Shown: positions 1 to 9,755 of the stretch, one piece after another
How positions within the stretch are numbered: the first letter of the stretch is position 1
Layout of the letters: each line of letters starts with the position of its first letter
Origin: CAVVTR01 sp963751245
GTDB taxonomy: Bacteria; Acidobacteriota; Thermoanaerobaculia; Thermoanaerobaculales; Thermoanaerobaculaceae
Direction of reading: 5' to 3'
Assembly: GCA_963751245.1 (NCBI GenBank)
Contig: CAVVTR010000005.1
Coordinates: 124,001 to 188,000 of the forward strand
DNA length: 64,000 nt
Notes under the pieces: model-generated
The model's input: the letters and a program-made list of their open reading frames with translations, nothing else
Database searches by the model: none
Told to the model about the DNA's origin: nothing
Position numbers and translations under genes: made by a program

Positions 1-348
1 CGCCTGTTGCGCATCCTGCCCACCGCCAAACAGACCGACGAGATCATCAAGAAGATCAAGTCCCTCACGGAGCGGGGCGACTTCCGCTTCGTCACCTTCC
101 AGCCCGCCGGCTTCGTGAAGAAGGACTTCTTCCTGGAGTGGCCGATCAACGTCCAACTCCAGGGGAGCTACCACGAGCTCGCGCTCTTCTTCGACCGGCT
201 GGCCCGGTTCTCGAGGATCATCAACGTGGATTCGCTGGACATCACGGCGCTGCGCAACACGCGGGTGCCGCAGTACACGATCAACACGCGCTTCACCATG
301 AAGACGTTCATCTACGAGGAAGATAAGAAGGCTGGAGGGGGACGATGA
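1..348 (+). CDS. pilO: PilO, type IV pilus alignment protein (5' partial)
   Basis: This is the C-terminal ~115 residues of PilO; the reading frame is open through base 1, so the gene begins upstream of the window. PilO pairs with PilN in the inner membrane and, with PilP, links the pilus motor to the PilQ secretin. The visible part is the periplasmic ferredoxin-like fold, with the family's GSYHELALFFDRLARFSRI segment in mid-fragment. Its stop overlaps the pilP start (ATGA), so the two are translationally coupled. Identification rests on this segment plus the pilP and pilQ genes that follow; pilM and pilN would be expected just upstream. Confidence 0.9.
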   Translation, partial: RLLRILPTAKQTDEIIKKIKSLTERGDFRFVTFQPAGFVKKDFFLEWPINVQLQGSYHELALFFDRLARFSRIINVDSLDITALRNTRVPQYTINTRFTMKTFIYEEDKKAGGGR

Positions 349-830
349 AGCGCACGCTGCTCCTCGTCTTGGCGCCGCTGCTGGCCGCGCCGCTGCTCGC
401 CCAGTCCCCGACGCCGGTGCCGACGCCGACCCCCGAGAGCCCCATCGACACCACTACGGTGGAGCGGATCCTCAAGGGTGAGGAGGCGCTGGACCGGGGG
501 CAGACCTTCAGCTACGAGGCCGCCGGTCGGCGGGACCCGTTCCGCTCCCTCCTGGAGGGACGCCAGAAGGAGGACCAGGGCCAGCGCCCGCCGGGACTCC
601 GGGGCATGGGTGTCCAGGACGTCCGGCTCGAGGGTATCTTCAAGCTTCCGAGCGGCTACGTGGCGATGGTCCAGGGCAGTGACAACCTCAGCTACATCAT
701 CCGCCCTGGCTCCGTCTTCTTCGACGGGATCGTCGAGTCCATCGAACCGGGCCGAGTGGTGTTCAGGTTGCAGGTAACGGACCCGAAGAGTCTGAAGCCC
801 TACCGCGAGCTCGTGCGGACGCTGCAATAA
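345..830 (+). CDS. pilP: PilP, type IV pilus assembly lipoprotein-like protein
   Basis: PilP bridges the inner-membrane PilNO pair and the outer-membrane PilQ secretin. The 161-residue product has an N-terminal signal (MKRTLLLVLAPLLAAPLLA), a Pro/Thr-rich linker, the family motif GRRDPF at about residue 61, and a C-terminal beta domain carrying the GVQDVRLEGIF and GYVAMV segments. No classical lipobox cysteine is visible, so it may be held by the uncleaved helix or be periplasmic. The ATG overlaps the pilO stop. Length is normal for the family. Context pilO-pilP-pilQ makes the call firm. Confidence 0.92.
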   Translation: MKRTLLLVLAPLLAAPLLAQSPTPVPTPTPESPIDTTTVERILKGEEALDRGQTFSYEAAGRRDPFRSLLEGRQKEDQGQRPPGLRGMGVQDVRLEGIFKLPSGYVAMVQGSDNLSYIIRPGSVFFDGIVESIEPGRVVFRLQVTDPKSLKPYRELVRTLQ

Positions 831-849
831 GGTGTTTTTGGGGGTTGCG

Positions 850-3396
850 ATGATGGCGACAGGTATTCGCTCCAGAGTGGCGGTGATGACCGTTGTGGCC
901 CTGCTCGCCCTTGCGGTGGCGGGCGGTGCGACGGCAGGGGAGCCGGTGTCGATCCTGGGCATGGCGTGGACGCCACAGCCTGGACCGGCGCTGGTGGTCA
1001 GCGCGACAGCGCCGCTCCGGTTCCGTGAGTCGAGGCCGGAGCCCGGCGTGGTCGTCCTGGACTTTCCCGAGGCCCTGCCCGGCGAGCCCCTCGACCCCGT
1101 GGCCGAGCCAGCGGCGGGCCTGAAGGCGGCCACCATGTCCGTGGCGGAAGAGGGAGGGGCGCGCTTCGGCCGTCTGCGCCTCGAGTGCGACCCGGCGGCG
1201 GACGTCGCCGTGGCCGCGCTGCCGGCCGGTGTGGAGGTGCGCTTCACCGGCGCCTCCGCCACCGTGGCGGCGGGATCCAACCTCGAGGCCCTGGACGCGG
1301 TGAGCGACGCGGGCGGGGTGTCGGTGACCCTGGACGCGGACGGTCCGCTCAAGGGCAAGGTCTTCACCCTGCCGAACCCGCCCCGGGTGGTCGTCGACCT
1401 CCCCGGCGTGGTGAACCGCGTGGCCAGGAGGGTCCAGGAGCTCGAAGGCGGTCCCGCCCGCCGCGTCCGCGTGGCGCAGTTCCGGGTCGACCCGGAGCCC
1501 GTGGTGCGCGTCGTGGTGGATCTCGACGAGGCTCTCCCCTACACGCTGAGCGCCACCGGGCGCGGTGCCGTGCTGCGGGTGGGCGAGGCCACGGTGCCCG
1601 CCGCGGTGGCGGAGGCACCCGCCCCCGCAGCGGCCCGGACCGTGACCGCCGAGTCGGCGGAGTCGGCGAAGCCCGAGCCCATGGAGGTGGCCGAGGCCGC
1701 CGCGCCGGTCGAGCCGGCGGCGACGCCGGCGGAGGAGCCCGAGGCGAGGCCGGTCCACGTGGAGGCCCCCGCGGTGGTCGCCGAGACGGCCCAGGAGCCC
1801 GCCGGCAAGCCGGCGTCTGAGACGGCCCCGACCGTGACGGCCTCCCGCGAGACGCCAAACGTGCCGCCGATCACGCTGGTCGACGAGCCGCTGCCCCCGG
1901 CGAAGCCGGAGGTCGCTCCCATGGCGGAGACCACCGCCGGAGCCGCGCCGGCGGCGGAGACGGCCGCTCCGGCGATCCCGCCGGTCAAGGTGGCCGAGGA
2001 GCAACCGGCCGCCCAGCCCGCCTCCCTCACCAGCGCCCCCGTTGCCGGGGCGACTGAGCCGGCCAGCAGGACGAGCCACACCGACTCGCCGTGGACCACC
2101 AGCGCCTCGGCCATGGTCGAGCAGGCGGCTCCCGCCGAGGACGTGCCACCGCGGGAGCACGAGGTCTCCAGCGAGGAGCGGCACTTCACCGGCGAGCCCA
2201 TTTCGCTGGAGCTGAAGGACGCCGACATCAAGGACGTGCTCCGCACCTTCGCCAAGATCACGGGGCTCAACATCGTGGTCGACCCGGGAGTCAAGGGCTC
2301 GGTGACGGTGAACCTGGAGAACGTGCCTTGGGACCAGGCGCTGGACATCATCCTGCGCATCAACAAGCTCGACTACGTGGTGGAGAACAACGTGCTGCGC
2401 GTCGCCACCACGCAGGAGCTCACCGCCGAGAAGCGGGCCCGCGTCGAGCTCAGGAAGCAGGAGGAGGCGGCGCTGCCCATGCGGACGGTGACCAAGACCC
2501 TGTCCTATGCCAAGGCGGCGGACGTGCAGAGGGTCCTGCAGTCCCAGGGCTTCATCCTCTCGGACCGGGGCTCGGTGGTGGTCGACGACCGGACCAACCA
2601 GCTCATCATCCGGGACACCGCGGACCGGCTCCCCGGCATCCTCAACCTCATCGACAGCCTCGACCGCCCCAACCCGCAGGTGATCATCGAGGCGAGGGTG
2701 GTCGAGACGACCCGCACCTTCTCCCACGCCCTCGGCGTCACCTGGGGGTTCACCGGTGTCGGCGACGTCCAGCACGGCACCACCACCGACCTCAAGTTCC
2801 CCTATTCCTACAGCGTGGGCGGCCAGGTCAACCTGGCCCAGCCCGGCAACGGCATCCTGACCATGACCTTCGGGGACATCCTGGACGCCTTCAACCTCGA
2901 CTTCACCCTCTCCGCCGCCGAGTCCAACGGCCTCGTGAAGATCGTCTCGTCGCCCAAGGTCACCGCTCAGAACAACGAGATGGCGCACATCCAGAGCGGC
3001 ATCATGATCCCGATCCAGACGGTGGCCAACAACACCGTCACCGTGACCTACGTCAACGCGACGCTCAGCCTCGACGTGACGCCGCAGATCACCGAGGAGG
3101 GCACGGTCATCCTGGACATCGACCTCAAGAAGCGCGAGCCGCTGGCGGGCATCAACCTCCAGGGAGGCCAGAACGCGCCCATCAGCACCCGGGACGCCAA
3201 GACCCGGGTCATGGTGCGGGACGGCGGCACGACGGTGATCGGCGGGATCTACCAGCTCAACGACCAGGACCAGAACAACAGCGTGCCCGGCTTGAGCAGG
3301 ATCCCGATCCTGGGGGCGCTGTTCCGCAACAAGTCCATCAACAACAAGCACGACGAGCTGCTGATCTTCATCACGCCGCGAATCGTCAAGTATTAG
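850..3396 (+). CDS. pilQ: PilQ, type IV pilus secretin
   Basis: Outer-membrane secretin that forms the pore for the type IV pilus (848 residues from this start). A signal peptide occupies about residues 1-30. Two AMIN-type peptidoglycan-binding domains follow (about 30-130 and 155-250), then a long Ala/Pro/Glu-rich linker (about 255-445), the secretin/TonB short N-terminal domain around ISLELKDADIKDVLRTF (about 455-540), an N1 domain, and the C-terminal secretin barrel ending LLIFITPRI. I chose the ATG at 850 because GGGGG sits 5 nt upstream. A GTG at 832 would add six residues and lies only 1 nt past the pilP stop. The low-complexity linker is longer than in typical PilQ. Confidence 0.93.
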   Translation: MMATGIRSRVAVMTVVALLALAVAGGATAGEPVSILGMAWTPQPGPALVVSATAPLRFRESRPEPGVVVLDFPEALPGEPLDPVAEPAAGLKAATMSVAEEGGARFGRLRLECDPAADVAVAALPAGVEVRFTGASATVAAGSNLEALDAVSDAGGVSVTLDADGPLKGKVFTLPNPPRVVVDLPGVVNRVARRVQELEGGPARRVRVAQFRVDPEPVVRVVVDLDEALPYTLSATGRGAVLRVGEATVPAAVAEAPAPAAARTVTAESAESAKPEPMEVAEAAAPVEPAATPAEEPEARPVHVEAPAVVAETAQEPAGKPASETAPTVTASRETPNVPPITLVDEPLPPAKPEVAPMAETTAGAAPAAETAAPAIPPVKVAEEQPAAQPASLTSAPVAGATEPASRTSHTDSPWTTSASAMVEQAAPAEDVPPREHEVSSEERHFTGEPISLELKDADIKDVLRTFAKITGLNIVVDPGVKGSVTVNLENVPWDQALDIILRINKLDYVVENNVLRVATTQELTAEKRARVELRKQEEAALPMRTVTKTLSYAKAADVQRVLQSQGFILSDRGSVVVDDRTNQLIIRDTADRLPGILNLIDSLDRPNPQVIIEARVVETTRTFSHALGVTWGFTGVGDVQHGTTTDLKFPYSYSVGGQVNLAQPGNGILTMTFGDILDAFNLDFTLSAAESNGLVKIVSSPKVTAQNNEMAHIQSGIMIPIQTVANNTVTVTYVNATLSLDVTPQITEEGTVILDIDLKKREPLAGINLQGGQNAPISTRDAKTRVMVRDGGTTVIGGIYQLNDQDQNNSVPGLSRIPILGALFRNKSINNKHDELLIFITPRIVKY

Positions 3397-3405
3397 GGGG
3401 ATCAC

Positions 3406-3957
3406 ATGAAGGGTCATCGGATCGCTCTGGCTCTCTTCCTCACCATCGCGGTGGTGGGGTGCAGTGGGGGGAACCACTCCGCCGACACGGAGGCGCCGGT
3501 CTTCCTGTCCGCCAACATCACCCAGGGCCCCGCGGACGTGGACATCAGCGTGCCGACGGACGTCGCCATCTCGAGCATGACGATCAACTCGGCCGCGAAG
3601 AGCACTGCCGCGACGCTCTCGGCGCAGCAGGACGTCATGCTCTCGGAGTGGGTGATCACGCCGCAGCGCACCGATGGCGGCAGCGCGGCCTCACCGCAGT
3701 GGCGGAACTCCTACGAGGTCTACGTGCCTGCCGGGGGCAGCGCCACCGTGAACAACTACAGGATCTTCCCCGCCGAGTTCTTCAAGCAGAGGCCGCTGGT
3801 GCAGCTCTTCCCGGAGAACGGCGGCTTCGATCCCGAGACGGGGCACTCCAACATCCGGCAACGCCTCCGGATTGCCGTGTACGGCAAGACCATCGCGGGG
3901 GACAGCGTGGTGCTGAACTTCGACGTTAACCTGAACTTCTTCTACCAGACCCCGTGA
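3406..3957 (+). CDS. Predicted lipoprotein of the pilQ operon
   Basis: A 183-residue secreted protein with a clear lipoprotein signal: MKGHRIALALFLTIAVVGC, with a lipobox cysteine at residue 19 followed by SGG. The mature part has no domain I can name; it is Thr/Ser/Ala-rich and predicted mostly beta. It starts 9 nt after pilQ, with a GGGG ribosome site at 3397-3400, so it is very likely the next gene of the pil operon. The position suggests a pilus-associated or surface-associated envelope role, which is inference from context only. Confidence 0.8.
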   Translation: MKGHRIALALFLTIAVVGCSGGNHSADTEAPVFLSANITQGPADVDISVPTDVAISSMTINSAAKSTAATLSAQQDVMLSEWVITPQRTDGGSAASPQWRNSYEVYVPAGGSATVNNYRIFPAEFFKQRPLVQLFPENGGFDPETGHSNIRQRLRIAVYGKTIAGDSVVLNFDVNLNFFYQTP

Positions 3958-3979
3958 GGCCATGGTGCGGGAGATGACT

Positions 3980-6535
3980 ATGCGACGCGACCGTGTTGTT
4001 TCCGTTGTGCTGCTCGTGGCCGTCGGGCTCCTGGCAGCCTGTTCCAAGGACAGCCCCACGGCCCCGAAGGCCTCGCCGACTCCTGCGGCGGTCACGCTCA
4101 CCCTGACCGCCTCGGCCGCCGAGGTGACGGCGCCGTCCCAGGCGACACTCATCGCCACCGTGAAGAGCGGCGGCAGCGCAGCACCGGATGGCCTGGCCAT
4201 CACCTTCGGCGTGAAGAACTGCACGCCGGGGACGGCGGACCCGATCATCTTCGAGAACGGCACCTGCCAGATCACGAAGACGACGTCGGGTGGCGTGGCC
4301 ACCGCGCAGGTGATGGCGGGGTCGTCGCTGGCGTCGCCGGTCCAGGCCGAGATCACCGCCCGCGGCAACGGGGGCAGCGCCAGCGTCACCATGGCGTTCT
4401 ACCCCGGCGTGCCCGAGGGTCCGCCGGTGCTCTACAACGTCATTCCGGCCTCCGGCTCGCCCCGCGGCGGCCAGCAGGTCCGCCTGCTCGGCGGCAACCT
4501 GGGTGCGGCCACGGTGCAGTTCTCCTTCACCGTGAACGGCGCCAGCGTCACCAGGGACGCCGAGGTGGTCAGCGGGAACCCCGAGGGGACCGAGATCACC
4601 ATCATCACCCCGGCGGCCTCGCCGAACCCGGTGGCCACCGACGTCGACGTGAGCATGACCATCACGAACACCTCGGGGTCGGCCACGTTCAGCAACGTGT
4701 TCACCTACCGGGGCGAGGCCGGGCCGCCGCTGCTGTTCAACGCGTCGCCGGACCGCGGCAGCTCCCTGGGCGGCGAGCACGTCACCATCTACGGCTCGAA
4801 CCTCCTGCCGCCGCTCAAGGTCGACTTCAACCCCGGCGGATCGGCGCAGGTCGTGGGCAGCGCCGAGGACGGCAGCTGGGTCGAGGTGATCACGCCCCCT
4901 GCGCAGTCCACGCCGCTGGGAGCGGACACGCCGGCCTCCATCACCGTGACCACGCAGTTCGGCACCGGGCGCGACGTGCCCGTCACCCTGTCGGACGGCT
5001 TCCTCTACCTGGCCGAGGCGCCGACGCCGGCGCTCTACGCCCTGTCGCCCAACTCGGGGCCGGTCGAGGGAGGCACCCGCGTGACCCTCAGCGGCACCGG
5101 CTTCCAGTACCCGGTGCAGGTGCTCTTCGGCGACCGGCAGGCCTCGGTGGTGTCGTCCAACTTCACCCAGATCATCTGCGAGGCCCCGTCCATCAACGCC
5201 ACCGGGCCCACCGACTCGCCGCAGACGGTGCAGGTCACCGTGACCAACACCGCCACCGGCAAGACCTCCAACGGGCTGCCGTACCGCTACGGCGACGCCA
5301 TGTTCATCTCGAGCCTGTCGCCGGCCCAGGGCCCCGACACCGGGGGGACCGAGGTCACCATCTTCGGACAGGGGTTCGTCCCGCCGGTGCGGGTCGTCAT
5401 CGCGGTGGCCGGCGGCCTCGACGCTCAGGTGCTGCAGGCCTCGACCACCGAGATCCTCGTCAAGACCCCGCCGGTGCCCAACCTCAAGCGCACCTGCTCG
5501 TCCCAGCCCGGTGCCGTCACCGTCACCAACGTGGACTCGGGGCTGTCCGCAACGGGTCCAGCGTTCACCTACCTTGGCTCCCAGCCGGTGATCTACGCGG
5601 CCACGCTCACGGCCCCCGGCGCGTCGGGCTACTTCAACACCAACCACATCCCGCTGGTGGGGAGCGCCTGTGACACCTTCGGCGTCGGCAGCTACACCGT
5701 CACCGTCACCGGCGTGAACTTCGAGAGCCTGGCCAACGGCTCCTCCGCCATGGCGGTGAAGATCGCGGGCCTGGGCGCCTCGATCCCCGCCACGGTGGTC
5801 AACGCCACCACGCTCACCTTCGTGCTCCCGGCGCTGCCCGCCTCGTTGCTGCAGACGGCGAGCTGCTACAACGCGGGGACACCCGGCGTGATCCAGGTGG
5901 CGACGCCGATCAGCCTGACCGTGACCAACCTCTCCAACGGCTGCTCCGACACGCTGCCGGGCGCCCTGGTGCTCGAGCCCTGCAACCCCGTGTGCACCGC
6001 CTCGGCGGCGGCGCCCACCATCAGCTCGGTGACGCCGAGCGCCGGCACGGTGCAGGGTGGGACCCCGGTGGTCGTCAGCGGCACCAACTTCGTCGCCGGC
6101 AGCACCGTCACCTTCGGCACGGCCAACGTCCTGTGCTCCTTCGTGAGCGCCACCGCCCTCAACTGCACCACGCCGGTGTCGGCAACCGGAAACGCCGGCC
6201 CGGTGAACGTCACGGTGGTCAACCCCGACACCCAGCAGGGCATCCTGGCCCAGGGATTCACGTACACCGCCAACGTGACGGCGATCTTCGACCCGGCGAG
6301 CACCGGCACCGGCACCATCAGCTCCACGCCGACCGGGATCTCCGGGTGCACCACGACGTGCGCCTACGACTTCGGCGTCGCCTCGGTGCGGCTCGTCGCC
6401 GCACCCGACGCCGGGGCCACCGTGGGGTGGGGGACGGACTGCGGGTGCAGCCCCTCCACGGCCACCACCTGCGACATCGCGCTCAACACCACCACCGACC
6501 CGGTGCAGTGCACCGTGACGTTCACGGCGCCCTGA
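3980..6535 (+). CDS. Large TIG/IPT-domain surface lipoprotein with C-terminal InlB-type repeat
   Basis: A secreted lipoprotein (851 residues from the ATG at 3980) with signal MRRDRVVSVVLLVAVGLLAAC and lipobox Cys21. An Ig-like domain comes first. At least five TIG/IPT modules follow, each opening with an SP..G...GG..V.I.G.. pattern (for example SPNSGPVEGGTRVTLSGTGF and SPAQGPDTGGTEVTIFGQGF). One module, near residues 520-600, is degenerate. The last ~75 residues contain GC/CGC cysteine pairs in the pattern of divergent InlB-B repeats. Such proteins are usually extracellular binding or adhesion proteins; the ligand is unknown. ATGs at 3962 and 3974 are in frame, but 3980 gives the best signal peptide. 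It ends the pil-linked operon before a strong terminator. Confidence 0.85.
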   Translation: MRRDRVVSVVLLVAVGLLAACSKDSPTAPKASPTPAAVTLTLTASAAEVTAPSQATLIATVKSGGSAAPDGLAITFGVKNCTPGTADPIIFENGTCQITKTTSGGVATAQVMAGSSLASPVQAEITARGNGGSASVTMAFYPGVPEGPPVLYNVIPASGSPRGGQQVRLLGGNLGAATVQFSFTVNGASVTRDAEVVSGNPEGTEITIITPAASPNPVATDVDVSMTITNTSGSATFSNVFTYRGEAGPPLLFNASPDRGSSLGGEHVTIYGSNLLPPLKVDFNPGGSAQVVGSAEDGSWVEVITPPAQSTPLGADTPASITVTTQFGTGRDVPVTLSDGFLYLAEAPTPALYALSPNSGPVEGGTRVTLSGTGFQYPVQVLFGDRQASVVSSNFTQIICEAPSINATGPTDSPQTVQVTVTNTATGKTSNGLPYRYGDAMFISSLSPAQGPDTGGTEVTIFGQGFVPPVRVVIAVAGGLDAQVLQASTTEILVKTPPVPNLKRTCSSQPGAVTVTNVDSGLSATGPAFTYLGSQPVIYAATLTAPGASGYFNTNHIPLVGSACDTFGVGSYTVTVTGVNFESLANGSSAMAVKIAGLGASIPATVVNATTLTFVLPALPASLLQTASCYNAGTPGVIQVATPISLTVTNLSNGCSDTLPGALVLEPCNPVCTASAAAPTISSVTPSAGTVQGGTPVVVSGTNFVAGSTVTFGTANVLCSFVSATALNCTTPVSATGNAGPVNVTVVNPDTQQGILAQGFTYTANVTAIFDPASTGTGTISSTPTGISGCTTTCAYDFGVASVRLVAAPDAGATVGWGTDCGCSPSTATTCDIALNTTTDPVQCTVTFTAP

Positions 6536-6558
6536 CCGGGCCGCCGCGAGACTCTCCA

Positions 6559-6588
6559 GGGGCCGCCTCCGGGCGGCCCCTTTCCTTT
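6559..6588 (+). terminator. Rho-independent terminator closing the pil/lipoprotein operon
   Basis: A perfect 9-bp GC stem (GGGGCCGCC, loop TCCG, GGCGGCCCC) is followed by TTTCCTTT, 23 nt after the stop of the TIG lipoprotein. It separates that operon from the peptidase gene. Confidence 0.85.
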
Positions 6589-6669
6589 GGGACGGGCCAC
6601 GCGCCTGCTAGGATGCTCCGACCCCCCGCCGCACGGGGCACCTTCAGCACCGGGAGGAGCACCGCCGCC

Positions 6670-8322
6670 ATGACCGTCCGTTCCCTCACCGCCGCCGCCA
6701 CCGTCCTCGCCCTCGCCGCCGCGGCCGCCGTCCCCGACGGTGCGGCGTGCACCAACCTGCTGGTGTCGAAGGGGGCGTCCGCCGACGGCTCCACCTTCAT
6801 CACCTACGCCGCCGACTCTCACGAGCTCTACGGCGAGCTCACCACCACCCCGGCCGGCCTCCACGCCGCCGGCACCACCCGCGAGATCATCGAGTGGGAC
6901 ACCGGCAAGCGGCTGGGGGCGATCCCGCAGGCGCCGGTGACCTACACCGTGGTGGGGAACATGAACGAGCACCAGGTGTCCATCGGCGAGACCACCTTCG
7001 GCGGCCGCGCCGAGCTGGAGGAGCCGGCGGGAATCGTGGACTACGGCTCCCTCATGTACATCGCCCTGGAGCGCGCCCGCACCGCCCGCGAGGCCATCGC
7101 CGTGATGACGGACCTGGTGGCGCGCTACGGCTACGCCTCCTCCGGCGAGTCGTTCTCCGTCGCCGATCCTGGCGAGGTCTGGATCCTCGAGATGATCGGC
7201 AAGGGCAAGGGCGCCACGGGCGCCGTGTGGGTGGCGCGCCGCGTCCCCGACGGCTTCATCTCGGGCCACGCCAACCAGGCCCGCATCCGCACCTTCCCCC
7301 ACCACGACCCCGAGAGCTGCCTCTACGCGCCCGACGTCGTCTCCTTCGCGCGGGAGAAGGGGTGGTACGCGGGGCCCGACGAGGAGTTCTCCTTCGCCGA
7401 CACGTACGCGCCGGTGGACTTCGGGGCCCTGCGCTTCTGCGAGGCCCGGGTGTGGAGCCTGTTCCGCCGCGCGGCGCCCTCCCTCGAGCTGCCCGTGAGC
7501 ATGGTGGACGGCACGCCGAACCAGCCGCGCCTGCCGCTGTGGGTGAAGCCCGACGCCAAGCTCTCGGTGCACGACGCCATGCAGCTCATGCGCGACCACT
7601 TCGAGGGGACGGAGCTGGACATGACGAAGGACGTGGGCGCGGGACCTTTCGCCTGCCCCTACCGGTGGCGCCCCATGACCTGGGAGATCGACGGCGCCAC
7701 CTACGTCCACGAGCGGGCCATCTCGACGCAGCAGACCGGGTTCTCGTTCGTGGCCCAGATGCGCTCGTGGCTGCCGGACCCGGTCGGGGGCGTGCTGTGG
7801 TTCGGCGTGGACGACACCTACTCCACGGTGTACGTGCCCATGTACTGCGGCATCCGGCGCGTGCCGCCGAGCTTCGGCACCGGCGTCGCCGACCTCCAGA
7901 CCTTCTCCTGGGGCTCGGCGTTCTGGGTCTTCAACTGGGTCGCCAACACCGCGTACTCCCGCTACTCCGACATGATCCAGGACGTCCAGCGCGTCCAGTG
8001 GGAGCTCGAGGGCGCCTTCCTCGCCGAGCAGCCGCAGGTGGACAATGCCGCGCAGGCGCTCTACGCCCAGGCGCCCGAGCTCGCGCGGGACTACCTCACC
8101 CGCTACTCCGTGGCGAAGGGGGAGAAGGTCACCGCCCGCTGGCGCAGCCTGGGGGAGGCGCTGCTCGTCAAGTACGTGGACGGCAACGTCAAGGACGCCC
8201 AGGGGCACGTCACCCATCCACGCTACCCCGACGCCTGGTACCGCCGGATCGTGGACGATCACGGCGCGGTGATCCGTGAGGCCGGACCGGCGCCGGCGCC
8301 GGCTCCGACGCCGGCGCCCTGA
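6670..8322 (+). CDS. Secreted C69-family peptidase (dipeptidase-like)
   Basis: A 550-residue N-terminal-nucleophile hydrolase of peptidase family C69 (PepD/U34-like dipeptidases). A signal peptide covers about residues 1-26. Processing after AA would expose Cys27 in CTNLLVSKGAS, the expected catalytic N-terminal cysteine. Downstream hallmarks are GNMNEHQVSIGETTFGGR and the EVWILEMIGKGKGATGAVWVA region. The length fits secreted C69 enzymes. The C-terminus ends in a Pro/Ala repeat. A possible -10 box (TGCTAGGAT, about 6607-6615) precedes it, and a terminator insulates it upstream. Substrate is likely short peptides in the periplasm (inference). Confidence 0.88.
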   Translation: MTVRSLTAAATVLALAAAAAVPDGAACTNLLVSKGASADGSTFITYAADSHELYGELTTTPAGLHAAGTTREIIEWDTGKRLGAIPQAPVTYTVVGNMNEHQVSIGETTFGGRAELEEPAGIVDYGSLMYIALERARTAREAIAVMTDLVARYGYASSGESFSVADPGEVWILEMIGKGKGATGAVWVARRVPDGFISGHANQARIRTFPHHDPESCLYAPDVVSFAREKGWYAGPDEEFSFADTYAPVDFGALRFCEARVWSLFRRAAPSLELPVSMVDGTPNQPRLPLWVKPDAKLSVHDAMQLMRDHFEGTELDMTKDVGAGPFACPYRWRPMTWEIDGATYVHERAISTQQTGFSFVAQMRSWLPDPVGGVLWFGVDDTYSTVYVPMYCGIRRVPPSFGTGVADLQTFSWGSAFWVFNWVANTAYSRYSDMIQDVQRVQWELEGAFLAEQPQVDNAAQALYAQAPELARDYLTRYSVAKGEKVTARWRSLGEALLVKYVDGNVKDAQGHVTHPRYPDAWYRRIVDDHGAVIREAGPAPAPAPTPAP

Positions 8323-8405
8323 GGCGCGGGCGGAACGTGCCTGCAACCCTGCCCGATACGGCGTCCGGCCGGTTCCGCCGGTTTCTCTCAGGGGACCGCG
8401 CGCGC

Positions 8406-8411
8406 TACAAT
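8406..8411 (+). promoter_or_regulatory. -10 box of a probable leaderless transcript for the TPR gene
   Basis: TACAAT lies exactly 6 nt before a GTG start (8418) that has no Shine-Dalgarno; the -35 region (TTCTCT near 8383) is weak. The same arrangement precedes the sigma factor and mutM genes in this window. Confidence 0.45.
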
Positions 8412-8417
8412 GTGCTG

Positions 8418-9755
8418 GTGCCAGACGCCTCGGAAAAGATAGCCGAGTTGCGGCGCGAAGTGGCCGCCAACCCGACGTCCCGGCAGTTCTACCAGCTCGG
8501 TGAGCTGCTGCGCCGGGCGGGAGAGTGCCACGAGGCGGCGGCGGTGCTGACCGCCGGCCTGGCGCACAACCCGCGCTACGTCGCGGCCTGGGTTTCCCTG
8601 GGTCGCGCCCAGCTCGAGTGTGGCGCCGGCCGCGAGGCCGCCAGGGCGCTTCACGAGGCGCTCGAGCTGGACCGGCAGAACCCGGTGGCCTGGCGGCTGC
8701 TGGGCGAGGCCAACCTGGCGGCGGGGGATCGCGACCAGGCCCTCACCGCCTTCGACCGCGCCCTGGAGCTGGTGCCCGGCGACAAGACCCTCAGGGCCGT
8801 GGTCAAGGAGCTGGCCGACGCCCTCACCGGGCCCGCGCCCGTGGAACCCCCACGGGAGAGGAGGCCGGACCCGGCCCCGTTCTCCTTCGCCTTCGAGAGC
8901 CCCTTGGAGGGTCCCGGGGACGTCTTCGGCGCCCTCGCGCCGCCCGCCCCCCCGGTGTACGTCGGCACGGGCGGCCTGCCGGACGACCTCTTCGACCTGG
9001 GCGAGGGCGGGGACGAGCCGTTGTGGAGCCACGCACCCGTGGACGCGCCGTTCGCCTGGGCGGCGGCGGAGCCCGCTCCGGAGGTCTCCCCTGCGCCGGT
9101 GTGGCGCGAGGGGGAGCAGGCGGACGGCGGGACCGCCGCGGGGGAAGAGGGCGCCGAGGCCCAGGGCGGGCCCGCCCCCGGAGCCCCTCCGGCGGCTGCA
9201 GAGGATGTCGCCTGGCGCGAGGCCGATGTGGCGCCGCAGGCCGAGGAGGAGCCGGAGGCTGTCGAGCTGCCGCCGGTGGAGCCGGAGATCGCGCCGGCCG
9301 TGGCCGTCGCTCCCGAGGTCGTGGGCGGGCCGGAAATCCTGGACGAGGTGCCGGACGGCGCAGTGGAGGCCGCCCGGGAGACGATCCCGGTAGAGGGCGA
9401 GGCCGACGCTGCCCGTACCGGTCCCATCGCCGAGGAGGCGCTGAGCGCCTCCGCCGCGCCGTTCGCCGATGTCGTCGCGGAGGCCGCGCGTCCGGCCGGG
9501 CCGCCGGCCACCATCACCCTGGCGCGCCTGTACATCCAGCAGCAGCAGCTCGACCTCGCGGCCGACACGCTGGAGCGCCTGACGGCGTCGGAGCCCGCCA
9601 ACCAGGAGGCCCGGGACCTGCTCGAGCTCGTCCGGGACATGATGGAACCCCTGCCCGGGGGGCTGCCTGTGCTGTCGGCGAGGGAGCGAAAGATCGCTGC
9701 GTTGCAGCGCTGGCTGGCTTCCCTTACACTGAGCCACGAAAGAACGACGCGATGA
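8418..9755 (+). CDS. TPR-repeat protein with long acidic linker
   Basis: A cytoplasmic tetratricopeptide-repeat protein of 445 residues. N-terminal TPR units (about residues 5-140) include QLGELLRRAGECHEAAAVL and GRAQLECGAGREAARALHEA. A ~220-residue Ala/Pro/Glu-rich, probably disordered linker follows, and a further TPR pair lies near the C-terminus (LARLYIQQQQLDLAADTLER). I chose GTG 8418 because a TACAAT box overlaps the upstream candidates; the frame stays open up to 8337. The stop overlaps the start of the roadblock gene (ATGA), so the two are coupled. A scaffold role for small-GTPase or pilus/motility regulation is plausible but unproven. Confidence 0.75.
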   Translation: MPDASEKIAELRREVAANPTSRQFYQLGELLRRAGECHEAAAVLTAGLAHNPRYVAAWVSLGRAQLECGAGREAARALHEALELDRQNPVAWRLLGEANLAAGDRDQALTAFDRALELVPGDKTLRAVVKELADALTGPAPVEPPRERRPDPAPFSFAFESPLEGPGDVFGALAPPAPPVYVGTGGLPDDLFDLGEGGDEPLWSHAPVDAPFAWAAAEPAPEVSPAPVWREGEQADGGTAAGEEGAEAQGGPAPGAPPAAAEDVAWREADVAPQAEEEPEAVELPPVEPEIAPAVAVAPEVVGGPEILDEVPDGAVEAARETIPVEGEADAARTGPIAEEALSASAAPFADVVAEAARPAGPPATITLARLYIQQQQLDLAADTLERLTASEPANQEARDLLELVRDMMEPLPGGLPVLSARERKIAALQRWLASLTLSHERTTR